Source: Calliopum simillimum
Taxonomy: Eukaryota; Arthropoda; Insecta; Diptera; Lauxaniidae
Direction: 5' to 3'
NCBI GenBank assembly: GCA_951812925.1
Contig: OX638370.1
Location: 35,211,948 to 35,275,947 of the forward strand
DNA: 64,000 bases
The notes under the pieces are model-generated. The model was given only the letters and a program-made list of their open reading frames with translations, was not told the DNA's origin and made no database searches. The translations under genes were made by a program, and so were the position numbers. Below, piece after piece: positions 42,275 through 53,269 of the stretch (positions within the stretch are counted from its first letter, which is position 1; each line of letters begins with the position of its first letter).

Positions 42275-45200
42275 ATGAAGTAAATAATAACATCTTTAGT
42301 ACTGAAAAAGGGTTCAACATGAAGTTAATGAATTATATTCTCAACTCTACAGGATACAGGTCGATGGTTTGGATGTGTACTTTCCGTACGAGTATATTTA
42401 CCCTGAACAATATGCCTACATGCTGGAGTTGAAACGAACGCTGGATGCTAAGGGTCATTGTTTACTGGAGATGCCCTCAGGAACAGGAAAGACGGTCACA
42501 TTACTTTCTTTCATAGTCGCCTACATGATCGAGTATCCGGATGTAGTGCGAAAACTTGTTTACTGCTCACGTACAGTACCTGAAATCGAAAAAGTTATCG
42601 CAGAATTGCAGAATCTAATGAATTACTATGAAAAAAATGCAGCAAAGCCACCAGGACTTACTGGTCTAGTATTGAGTTCTCGTAAGAACATGTGTATACA
42701 TCCAGAAGTGAGCAAAGAGCGTGAAGGAAAAGCGGTTGATGGCAAATGTTACGGTTTGACGGCTAGTTATGTGCGGGAGCGACATGAAGTGGATCAGGAA
42801 ACGCAAATATGTAAGATGGAACAGTTGATTTAATATTGATATTGAAACTTAATTCATTGCCAGGTCAGTATTACGAAGGCTTTCACATAGAGGGCAAAGA
42901 GTCAGCGCTGCCCGTTGGTGTTTACAGCATTGATGATTTAAAGGATTTTGGTCGCAGTCGTAATTGGTGTCCTTACTTTTTAGCACGTTATGCGGTTTGT
43001 TACAATTACATTTCTTAAATGGTACTCTCTTTATTTGTTAATATTTTTAGATTAATCAAGCACACATTGTTGTTTACAGCTATCACTACTTGTTAGATCC
43101 TAAAATAGCAGAAGTAGTCTCCAAAGAACTTACAAAAGAGTCATGTATCGTTTTTGATGAAGCTCACAATATTGACAATGTATGCATTGATTCAATGAGT
43201 GTAAGGATAAATCGGCGCATAGTGGAACGCAGTACAAATGCTTTAAATAATTTACAAAAATTAGTGCAAGAGTACGTGTAGAATACTTTTTATACTTAGG
43301 AGAATGTTCTGCATTTGTGTACTTAGATAATACTGTTTTTGTCCGCTATAATTCGATTTTTGTGTTTTAGAACACAAATGCAGAAAAGGATTCATATAAC
43401 TTATATCCTTATTTATTTTCTAGAATTCATTTAAATGAAAATCTGATCTAATTTATCAGTTTTGTTTATTCGTTTACAAATTCCATTCACTAAGAATTAG
43501 AAAACTTATTATGTTAACGAATTGACGCTTCAAAAATCTTTTTTCATACACGTGATGCCCAGATGTAGAGAAGTGATAAATGCTGCTGATGAATTACTAT
43601 GAAAAAAATGCAGCAAAGCCACCAGGACTTATGTTTTTTGATGGAGTCGATAATGTAAAAGAATGTTGATAAAGTAAAAAAATGGTTATGAAGTCGAAAA
43701 ATGAGGATTTCGAAATATGTGAGGTTACATACTCAAAAAATGATTGTTTAGGTTATGTACAAAAGCTTAGAAATATAATAAAATATTTTCTTTATTGTCT
43801 TAGTTGCATCTATAGAACCTACTTTTCCCCCTTCTTCTCTAAAAAAGACAAGTTCAAACTCAATTAAAAATGCAAAGAGAAAAATAAGAAACGAATTCAC
43901 AAGAATATAAACCTAAAAATTGGCTCAGCTTTTCTTTAAAATGAATTTTATTGAGGGGATTCCTGAAAACGTGTAAAAGCCCCGAAAACCTCGTAAACTC
44001 GTAAAAGTTTTCAAAATCATTACAAAATTTTACAGTTTTACGAGGTTTTCGAGGCTTTTACACGTTTTCAGGAATCGACTTATTGTTTTTAAGAAATTCA
44101 AAACAATGTTCAGTGAATTTAAACATCCCAACTTTATTATTGTTCTAGTATGCGAGATGAGGACACTACACGCTTAACCGAAGAATATCAACGCATGGTT
44201 CAGGGTCTTAAAGATGCAACTGTGCAACGAGATACTGATATGATTCTGGCAAATCCAATATTTCCTTCTGATATTCTAAAAGGTAACTTTAAGGCGCAGT
44301 TTTTGTTTTATTGATAAGTACTTTGCCTTGTTTTTAGTAATTTGTTGGTTTTACTGAATTTATTAGCATTTATAAACTAAAATCATTATAGAATTACATA
44401 CATACTCGTACATCTTTTTCTTCAGAGGTTGTTCCCGGAAACATACGAAACGCCGATCACTTCTTAGGTTTTCTGCGTCGTTTAATCGAATACATTAAAA
44501 CACGTCTGCGCGTGCACAACGTAGTGCAAGAATCACCAGCTTGTTTTCTCAAGGATGTCGCATCAAAAATTTGCATTGATCGCAAACCACTGCGATTTTG
44601 TGCTGAGCGCCTAGCAAGTTTGCTGCGAACACTCGAAATTACGGACATGACAGAATACGGCGCCTTAGTGCTAGTAAGTTAATGCAACTTTCCATTTCTC
44701 TACTCCACTTATAAATTTCATATTTATTTCTTTAAAAGATTACTCATTTCGCAACATTGGTTTCAACATACACGAAAGGTTTCACCATCATAATTGAACC
44801 ATTTGACGACAAAACACCTACAGTTTCAAATCCAATACTTTATTTTAGTTGCTTGGACTCTTCGATTGCTATGGCGCCAATTTTTCAACGTTTTCAAAGC
44901 GTCGTCATTACATCAGGTACACTTTCCCCAATGGATATGTATCCTAAAATACTTGACTTCGAGCCTGTTGTTATGAGTTCATTTACAATGACTTTGGCCC
45001 GTCCATGCTTATTGCCAATGGTAAGTTAAGTGGCTTAATGAATCAGAGTTTATTTTTTGTTGGATTACTTTTTTTATATGTATTAGATTGTTTCGAAAGG
45101 CAACGATCAGGTAGCAATTTCTTCGAAATTCGAAACACGCGAAGACACGGCCGTTATTCGTAATTACGGACAGCTGCTTGTGGAGACGGCAAAAACTGTA

Positions 45201-46767
45201 CCAGACGGTATTGTTTGTTTTTTCACTTCATATTTGTATTTGGAATCAGTTGTTGCATCGTGGTACGATCAAGGAATTGTTGACACTTTATTACGTTATA
45301 AACTGCTATTTATAGAGACGCAAGACAATGCCGAGACCAGTTATGCATTGATGAATTATGTAAAGGTATGATGAAATCTATGGCAATATTGCATTAACGC
45401 TTAATTCTTTTTTACCCAGTGGGAAATTCTGACTGGAAAATATTTAAAGTTTTCAAAACTAAAATAGACTAAAGACAGCTTACAAGATGCAAACGATTTT
45501 AACTTACTTTTTTTTTAACTTATTAACTTTTTTTAACTGATTTACAATTTAAACTCAAGGCGGAATTGAACCGCAACTGTCCAAAAAAGTTTATATGAAA
45601 AAAGTCAAATCGTACCAGCACCTCCAATTCTTTTGACCATTGGAAGTGACAATGATTTCCTCTACTTACCACTTCCCAAAAAAATTCTGTTTTAAATTAG
45701 ATTCTCAAGAAATCTCAAATGATCCTGATATCATCTTGATTTTTGTACCTTTAGTACCTCTGTCAAACTGCTTTCATTTAAAATCACCAAAATATCTCAA
45801 TAATAAAAAAGCACAATGAAATTAGGAACTTTTCAGGAGAGCTAACGAATGGTTTAACTGCTTCTCAATAATAAGGTTGAATTTCCTTGATGCAGCGATA
45901 AATCTCCACACTCAACATTTTTGCTAACCTTAAACTGTCAACTGGCAAAGTGTTACTTTTTTTTTGGTTGGCAAAACTTAACCGCACAAATGGGGCAAGT
46001 TCAAATATTGCGTGAATTATGGGACACCCTTATATCTATGGAAATAAAAATCAGAAACATGACGATTAAATTAAAAGAAGTTTGTATTAATTTTATATTT
46101 GTGACTCAAATCTTGGAAAAAAAAAATTAATCTCCTAAGGTTGTTTTTATCAAAACTTGACTCAAAAGTCTACAAAAATTTAATTTTTTCTTTTCAGGCT
46201 TGTGATTGCGGACGTGGCGCTGTTCTGTTAGCTGTTGCACGTGGTAAAGTCTCAGAGGGTGTAGATTTTGATCATCATTACGGACGAGCTGTGCTCATGT
46301 TTGGCATTCCCTATGTTTACACACAATCACGTATTCTTAAGGCACGTCTAGGCTATTTGCGCGATCAGTTTCAAATACGGGAAAACGATTTTCTTACCTT
46401 CGATGCGATGCGCCATGCAGCTCAATGTGTCGGGCGTGCACTGCGTGGCAAAACCGATTACGGTATAATGATTTTTGCAGACAAACGATTTTCACGTCAG
46501 GATAAGCGCAGTCGATTGCCTAAATGGATACAAGAACATTTGGTCGATACACTTTGTAATTTAAGTACTGAAGAATCCATGCAATTGGCGCGTCGTTGGC
46601 TTAAGCGTATGGCACAACCATTTACGCGTGAAGATCAATTGGGCATTTCGCTTTTAACACTGGACCAATTGCAAAGTATTGAAAAGGAAAAATTGGAAAG
46701 GCAAGCGCAAGGCTTAGAAAGTGCTGGAGGAGAGGTAATTGAGAAATTTATGGCTTCGTCTTCTTAA
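42275..46767 (+). CDS. Xpd: TFIIH helicase XPD/ERCC2, complete, 9 coding exons
   Basis: XPD is the 5'-3' DNA helicase of TFIIH that opens DNA in nucleotide excision repair and links the core to the CAK module. Exons: 42275-42279, 42353-42810, 42864-42994, 43051-43271, 44149-44282, 44426-44673, 44739-45020, 45087-45365 and 46198-46767. Together they are 2328 nt (775 residues), close to the family's 760-770. The 5-nt first coding exon (ATGAA, donor GTAAAT) gives [20 protein letters not shown], the expected start. Walker A MPSGTGKT (42-49), DEAH in VFDEAHNID, and motif [12 protein letters not shown] are present. The four iron-sulphur cysteines are all there: KNMC, GKCYG, TQIC and NWC. The C-terminus ends [10 protein letters not shown]. 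Introns 4 (877 bp) and 8 (832 bp) are enlarged; intron 4 carries repeats. The 5-nt exon is inference from splice fit; the rest is certain. Confidence 0.96.
43589..43631 (+). repeat. 43-bp perfect copy of Xpd exon 2 inside intron 4
   Basis: The 43 bases starting ATGAATTACTATGAAAAAAA are identical to 42618-42660 in exon 2 and in the same orientation, 971 bp downstream. Flanks differ on both sides. The copy abuts the inverted minisatellite element at 43635-43860, so it looks like a short templated insertion made during that event. Confidence 0.95.
43635..43860 (-). repeat. Inverted copy of the 19-bp minisatellite element
   Basis: In reverse complement this reads GAAGAAGGGGGAAAAGTAGG, TTGAGTATGTAACCTCACAT and TTTTTCGACTTCATAACC, then a few 19-bp units. 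The order matches 25100-25330. It is inserted in Xpd intron 4. Confidence 0.7.
43959..44076. repeat. 118-bp hairpin MITE in Xpd intron 4
   Basis: GATTCCTGAAAACGTGTAAA and its inverse form arms of about 40 bp (with GCC.CGAAAACCTCGTAAA), separated by a spacer of about 40 bp. No target duplication is evident. Confidence 0.85.
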
Positions 46768-46789
46768 CTTTTTTTATAAATGCACATAA

Positions 46790-46795
46790 AATAAA
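46790..46795 (+). terminator. Poly(A) signal of Xpd
   Basis: AATAAA lies 23 bp after the Xpd TAA. This implies a very short 3' UTR unless a later signal is used. Confidence 0.5.
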
Positions 46796-47420
46796 TTATT
46801 ACTTTTAAGTTATAAAATATAACGTGCATTTTTATTACAAGTTTATTGTCGTTAATTCAATTTCAATTTATTGAAATCATATTGAAGCAGTAAAAAACGA
46901 AAAAAAAACGGCAAAAATTCACACCACAACAGATTTGTTGCATTTGAAAGCCTTCCGGCACGTGTATCGTCGTCGTAGCAACCCACAAAAACCCGAACCT
47001 TGTGCGTTAAGAAGCGAATGACCTTGAAATCTTGTTATATAACTGCAAGTAAAGAAATTGTGTGCGGTTCAGCTGCTGATTTTTTGTGCGTTAGTCATTT
47101 TGGCTTAATTGATTTTTATGTTTTTTTTTAGAATTTTTTTTTTGTTTCCAACCTGAGAAATAATTTGTAATTAACTGTTTAAAATTATAAGCATTATTAG
47201 TTAGGCATTAATTACTTTACACTTAAGCACTGATTCACGATTATCTCGCGTAAAGTAATTTAATATATTTTAATTTGTACAAAAAATAAGTGTTTCTTGG
47301 CAAGAACTATACTTTACCACCACCTTCAGCTTTCATCCTATATTATGATAAATTGACCATTTTGAAGATATTTTACATATGGGACATTATTTGTAGAATC
47401 CCAGTGTGCCAGACGGCCAA
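46796..47420. other. Intergenic, nothing recognised
   Basis: AT-rich sequence without conserved frames. The locally less AT-rich CACGTGTATCGTCGTCGTAG near 46960 could belong to a promoter, but nothing confirms this. Confidence 0.35.
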
Positions 47421-47632
47421 AGGGCCTAAGTGCCAGTACGTGGCAAAAGTAATGTCATACACATAATGTGCCATAATAATCGGTTATTAGGCCAGTATAA
47501 TTTTTTCAACATATTGGCATCAAATCCACCATCAAGTAAACTTTTCGTGAAGACAGAAAATAATTTTAAACATTTCTAAGAAAATGTTACCCAAATTACA
47601 TTACTTTTGCCTCGTAATGTTACTTAGACCCT
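47421..47632. mobile_element. 212-bp MITE, relative of 30130-30419
   Basis: AGGGCCTAAGTGCCAGTACG and the inverse of CGTAATGTTACTTAGACCCT form imperfect TIRs that continue through GGCAAAAGTAATGT. The centre has TCAAGTAAACTTTTCGTGAA in inverted relation to the copy at 30130. Confidence 0.65.
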
Positions 47633-48045
47633 TTGGTACTTCCACTCCTCAAATAATTTTTAAACAGGAATATTTCGAAAGCTCGAGCCAAACCGAATAA
47701 ATGACTCGGCTTACTTCAATCGTGTTTACTACCCAGGACCTGCCAATGTTATGATTTCCCTCCAGCACAGTGTTTATTTTCCTATAACACAGGGCAAAAA
47801 TAATTTTGTCGCAAGACAGATGAGGGTGATTTCTGAAGAAATTTTCAGCGTGGAATCCGAATCCGAAGTCAGAATTGGCCCATCAGCTCTAGATTTTGGG
47901 GTAAAAACAGGAACATAGCTATTTTTGAACTGAATAAATCGTTTTTAGTTTTGTTACCTAACTCATCACGTAGTACTACTATTTCCTTCCTTGCTCTTGA
48001 AAAGCGTTATATGATGTTCCTTTAAAAAATTATCGATATTTAAAT

Positions 48046-48360
48046 ATGACATGGCCAACTTTTTCCAAAGATAAAACAGACTACATTCTCTCTGTAACTC
48101 GTAAAACATGCAAAACCATTGTAGGAGCTACCACTGATCACTGCCTGATCGGATATCATGCTCACAGAATGGGACACTTGGCGAACAACAGATGCGCTGG
48201 TTTGATGATGATGAAGAGGAGAACGTGGAACGTATACTATGTCACTAGATTCAAAGCGCTTGCAGAAATGTTTTTTAACACTATAGAAGAACTATCGGAG
48301 GTCAATCTTGAATCACTCAAAGACTTCGCAAGGCAATTGAGAAATATGTATCGTTTCGTT
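48046..48360 (+). pseudogene. Non-LTR retrotransposon ORF2 C-terminal remnant
   Basis: The frame reads MTWPTFSKDKTDYILSVTRK, TTDHCLIGYHAHRMGHLANN, then in a shifted frame DDDEEENVERILCH, and back to FFNTIEELSEVNLESLKDFA. This matches the region after RNase H in I/R1-like elements, with 'TGHC.LG.H..RMG', a C..C...H....C knuckle and an 'ELSEVNL' block. The shift within the knuckle and loss of cysteines show decay. It lies 330 bp upstream of a second, unrelated-looking non-LTR insertion. Confidence 0.7.
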
Positions 48361-48690
48361 TTAGGATTTCATGATGTCGTCTTAAATCGGCCACTTTACA
48401 AAAGTTCATTTTGAGGAGAAAGATATTCACTATGCGATGAATAAGGTAACAAAATAAATAAAAAAAGATTTGTGAGTCTGTTTCTAACTTTAAAGTTACT
48501 CGTGTTAGTACGTATATTTTTAACTTCAAATATCTCAAAATCTAGAGCTGATGGAACAATTCTGACCTCGGATTCTATGCGAAGACTTTCTTCCGAATTG
48601 ACAAATAACTGCCCTGCAACAATCACAAACCCATAATTTGTTGTGCTGTGTATGTAATTGTGCAGAAAATAATAAAGAAGAAAAGCAGAG

Positions 48691-50978
48691 TAAAAGCTCT
48701 CTCAGTTGATGCTAAAAAATCCCTCCTCAAAGCTTTCAATTGTAATTTTTCCAAATGCCTAATTGAAGATTCTTGGAGATTAATCAAAATTGTACCTATT
48801 CCTAAAAAGTCTTGTGATCTTGATGACTACAGAAATTTTCGTCCTGTTGCACTTATCTCTGTTCTAGTCAAAACTATAAATCTGATGGTTAAAGAAAAAC
48901 TCACTTCCTTCATTCAAACTAATGATATTCTTCCTATGCGCACTTTTGCTTATCGAAAGCATTTTTCTTCTTCTATGTGCATTAATGAAATTCTTCACAG
49001 AGTTTCATATCTCAAATCTAATAAGTTTAATGTTGTTATGTGTACTATTGACATTAGTAAAGCATAATATTATGATTGCGTCAACATTTCTATCCTCTTA
49101 AAGATTCTTAAATCTTACAATATTGACACTAATATTACAAATTGGATAATTAATTTTCTACACAAAAGGACCCTATGTCTTGGAAATGAGAGAATTACTG
49201 TTGCTAATGGTCTTCCTCAAGGCAGCTGCCTTAGTCCCATACTATTCAATCTGTATACTGCTTCTCTTCACTCTATTGAAGACTCCAACACTCTCCTTTT
49301 TCAATTTGCAGATGACTTCGTCATTCGTTCTTCTTTTGCGAAAAGTTTTGATCTTGCTGTCAAAAACCTCGCTATTAAAATTTCTAAATTTTATAGTTCT
49401 TGTAAGGCTAAAAATCTCTCCTTTAATATTGATAAAACTAAATCACTTTATTTTGCCAAAGGAAGCAGGAAACAAATAAAACTAATTTTCAATAATCATA
49501 ACATTCAACAAGTTGCATCTTTCAAATTTCTAGGTAGGTACATCTCTGACAGTCTTTCTGTTTCTGAACATTATGCGAAGACTATTAAAGATTCTTACAA
49601 AGCCTCTAATCTTCTCAAGATGCTTTCCACCATCAAAGGTGGATTGAATCCCAAAATAAGTCTTGTATATTATAGAAGTTTTTTAAGAAGTAAAATTGAA
49701 TATGCTCGAACTTCATCAGCTCATGCTCCTCAATCCATCAATAAAAAAATTTGCACTTTTCAAAATTCTGCACTTAGGAGATGCCTTGGTCTGACTCCAT
49801 CAACTCCAGTTCAAATTATTTATGCTCTTGCTAATGAATTTCCTCCCCATCTGCGAGCCATTTTACTCACTGCCAAGGAAATTATCAAAATTTCACTCTT
49901 CAACCCTTCGCTTTTTGAGCTTATTTCCGAAACTATAGCTAATTCCAGTTACAGTTTCGTCTTCCAAAAATTTCAATCAATTTTTTGCAATCTCGTCAAA
50001 CCTTTTTCACCCACTGTGATCTCTAAAAAATCTAAGGTCTTAATTGATAAATTTCCTAACAAAAAACAGGACACTTCTAACGAAATTTTCAAAACTTTCT
50101 TTGCTGAAAAACTCCACACTTACATCTCTGAAAAATTTTCTGTTTTTGCGACTGATGCATCTATTTCTGGCAATCTGACTGGGGTTGCAGTCTTCAATAT
50201 TAAGTGTAACCAATTTTTTCTCTTTAGAATTAATTTCAAATTATCTTCCTTATCTGGTGAATTGTGTGCTATTAAAAAAGCTATCGAAATTGCAATTGAG
50301 GATAATTTGGAAAATATCGCGATTTTTACTGACAGTTTGAATGCTTGCATTCTTCTTAAAAAAGACTATTCTGAAAATTTCCTTGTTTTTGAAATTATGA
50401 ATCTCATTGAAAACTCCTCTATTAAAAATATTCACTTTATCTGGGTTCCCAGCCATGTTGGTATCTCATTTAATGAGAATGTTGATTATATGGCTAAAGC
50501 TGCTGTTGACAATGGCGCTCCCCTTAGACTAAGACTATCTGCTAAAGATGCTATATCTTCTATTGCTAATTCTTTATGGATTGAATGGAATGCTGATTTC
50601 ATTGATGTCTCTAGGACTAAGGGAAAATTTTTTCACAGCATTTTCCCTAATATCTCAACTAAACCGTGGTATCATCGAGCTGTTCTTGATCCACAGGACT
50701 TAAAAGCTATAAACAGATTGCTTGCTGGACATGCCTATGACAAAAAATATCTTCATCTGATAAGGGCTATTGATTCAGATCTTTGTGACTGTTGTAATGT
50801 TGTTGAGGATTCGCAGCACTTGATTTTTGATTGCTCCAAGTTTAATAATATTCGATCTAAATTTAACTTTTTCTCTGATTTCTCCAATCTCTCTGATCTT
50901 CTACGCACACAAGACTTGAACTTATACACTTATTTAATCAAATTCATTAAAGAAGCCAATATTCATGATTTAATTTAA
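48691..50978 (+). pseudogene. Reverse transcriptase - RNase H ORF2 (truncated, one stop)
   Basis: One reading frame runs from the truncation to the TAA at 50976-50978 with a single internal stop at 49065-49067. RT blocks visible are IVPIPKK, RPVALISVLVK, motif A IDISKA (where the stop falls), GLPQGSCLSP, and motif C FADD. The RNase H part has ATDAS (catalytic D), SGELCAIKKA (E), IFTDSLNA (D) and HFIWVPSHVGI with VDYMAKAA (D). It ends with a CDCCNV..DSQHLIFDC zinc knuckle. RT plus RNase H and a C-terminal knuckle points to the I/Jockey-like group. The stop sits beside a 6-bp insertion (AATATT within GCATAATATTATGAT), which is a simple way to restore frame but kill the protein. Confidence 0.9.
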
Positions 50979-51273
50979 CTTTACTTTTTAATATTATTTT
51001 GTTTACTTTTAAACTTTTACGAAGCTTCTCCTTTTCTATAAATCCTATTCCTATTACTTGCATTGTTATTAAATTATTGGAATCATATCTTCGATACAAC
51101 CTGTTATTTTGGATACACCCTGGTCTTTTGGATTTTAACCACTAATTCAAATTCCACCTGATATTTTGGATACTTCCTGATAAATTGGATACAACCTAAT
51201 GCTTTGGATACAACCTGGCGATATGATCATTTATGTTCAGCCAACCTAAATCAAGAATCAAAAAAAAAAAAAA
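48691..51273 (+). mobile_element. 5'-truncated non-LTR retrotransposon with 13-bp target duplication
   Basis: AAGAAAAGCAGAG occurs at 48678-48690 and 51274-51286, flanking the element. A poly(A) tail of about 15 bases precedes the right copy. The element begins inside the reverse transcriptase and has no endonuclease or ORF1. The 3' UTR (51000-51240) carries several copies of TTGGATACAACCTG-like sequence. Poly(A) plus target duplication shows target-primed insertion. Confidence 0.93.
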
Positions 51274-51286
51274 AAGAAAAGCAGAG

Positions 51287-51904
51287 ACAATTTATATACT
51301 TGCATAATAAAAGAGTTCACCAATTTCAAAAACTAAAGCGCACTCTCCTTACTCCTAGGGGGGAGTGGGTTCGAGATACATCACGGCTTGCCACAGGGGA
51401 ATGTCGATTTTTCAACCGTCACGGAACGGCGCTTAAAATAACCAATTCCTTAGAAAAACAGTAAAAAATTATTATTAATTCAAATTTATTTTCAGCAGGA
51501 ATACTTTTTTCCTCCAATTTTTTCCAAACTCAATCAAAACAAAGTGAAACTGAGATGGCGAGCATTGTCTTCAACACATATCTTGGGCGAGTCCTTCTGC
51601 GCAAATATATTAACGTCTACGTCGGTTTGGTATCTCATTGACAATAGGTTTTGAGAACCCGTAACAATGGCATTCTAATTAATATTTCTGACACAAGTTT
51701 GCTTTAGTGACATCTCATATTTCTTTTTTAAATCTATATTTTATGAAACTTTTAATTCTTTTGCTAGGATTACACGTTTGATGAAAAAACGTTTATCTAT
51801 CATATATTCGCAAGATTCTACTAAGCAAAGTTTTTGATATATTACTCTGAATAACTATAGAATTTTAATAAAAAGATGTCAATCAAATTTTTCCTCCCTA
51901 TCAT
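51287..51904. other. Intergenic, nothing recognised
   Basis: Sequence to the right of the non-LTR insertion. An 86-codon frame overlapping 51204-51464 spans the element boundary and is not a gene. Confidence 0.4.
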
Positions 51905-52295
51905 GTCACTAAAAATTTTAAATTTATCATCAATTACTAAGTAAAAGATCTACTTTTTGCGTGTTTTTTGAGAGAGCAGTACCTCGAAAATTCTGGAAAA
52001 ATTATTTTAAGTATTACCCTACTGGCTCATATGTATGTCTCATCGGGACCAATAACATTCTTTGGGAAAATTGCCCATACCACACCTCCATACAAATAAA
52101 GGTGAAGCAACGTACACGTAAATATGGTTTTCGTTGTAAAAAAATTTTAATTTATTTATTTAATTTTTTTATGTGCGATTTTACTGTATCTGTTATAACT
52201 GCACTATTGCATGACGTAAATAAAAAAATAATTATGCATGTGGAAAGTAGATCATTTACTTAGTAATTGATGATAAATTCAACATTTTTAGTGAC
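51905..52295. mobile_element. 391-bp MITE with 50-bp TIRs
   Basis: GTCACTAAAAATTTTAAATT at the left and its near-inverse at the right extend through ATCAATTACTAAGTAAA and GATCTACTTT to about 50 bp. CAATTACTAAGTAAA also occurs at 36739. No clear target duplication and no coding capacity were found. Confidence 0.8.
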
Positions 52296-52635
52296 TTGTA
52301 TGGTAAAAAAGAAGGCTCTTGTGGCGCGTCTTAGAGTTGAGATAGAGAGCTGAAATTTTCAAGAAGTTTTTTTCAATCAATTCCGAATGTTTTGAGGGGG
52401 CGCACAGTGCGTTGAGCCCATACAAGCAATGGTCAAAAATAGAAGGAGTGGTTGGATATCGACGAAATACAGCAAGTAATTTGGGGTCGCTGAGCTCAAA
52501 AATGACTTCAGATTTGTTGTAAACTTTATAGTTTCTCTAAAAACCCGGTGTTTAGGACGATTTTCTTGAGCCCAGTAGAAATAATGTTTTTTGTACTTTT
52601 GAGACCATTTGTGTTAGTAAAATCAAAAAAGCTTG
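52296..52635. other. Intergenic, nothing recognised
   Basis: Sequence between two transposable elements with no coding signal. Confidence 0.35.
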
Positions 52636-53203
52636 TAGCCCAGGAAAATAAGAATATTTTTGCGAAAAAATTCCAAGTGAATTTTTTTTACCGGAATTGT
52701 CTTTATTAAAGCATAATGAATAATGTGTAAAAAGTCCATTGAAGTCTATTGTACACATAAAAAGTTATTCAGGCTCAAAGGTCGCTAAAATCAGTTTTTT
52801 GCAAATATCTCGCTAACGCAAACATTTACAGAAAAATCTTTCTCCACAATTTTGTAACACAGGAAATTTCCTAGGTAAAGATGTAAAAAATATTTTTGTG
52901 TAGCTTATAGTTTAGGAGATAACTCAATTTAAAAAGTTGTGCACAGTTTTTATATGTAAATGCTACGTATAAGTTCATATTAAAATATTTTACTTTTAAA
53001 ATTGCGAATACTCTTTAACGAGGAGTCGTACAAAAAAAATTAAAAAACCGTTCAAAAGATAATTGGATTCTGTAAACACAATGGACTTTAATGGACTTTT
53101 TACATATTATTCATTATGCTTTAATAAAGACAATTCCGGTGGAAAAAATTCACTTGGAATTATTTCGCACAGCAGCTCTTTTTTGTCTTATTTTCCTGGG
53201 CTA
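52636..53203. mobile_element. Foldback element, family F, copy 2
   Basis: The ends TAGCCCAGGAAAATAAGA and the inverse, then CCGGAATTGTCTTTATTAAA, CAAAGGTCGCTAAAATCAG and GCAAATATCTCGCTAACGC, match the 10538-12583 arms. The right arm is only about 130 bp long, so much of it was deleted. Confidence 0.8.
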
Positions 53204-53269
53204 TTGTTAACATAAATGTTTATATTTTATGTGAATTTTTCATTTCAAGCATTTTTAAAAAAATAAATA

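Noticed and set aside
42319..42352. Alternative Xpd start ATGAA at 42319 with a 29-bp intron
   Set aside because: Too short for a spliceosomal intron and the donor GTTAAT is poor; ATG at 42275 with a 73-bp intron gives the same residues with normal signals.
49180..49479. Leucine-rich 99-codon frame in the non-LTR element
   Set aside because: It is an off-frame shadow of the reverse transcriptase, whose frame is unambiguous through GLPQGS and FADD.
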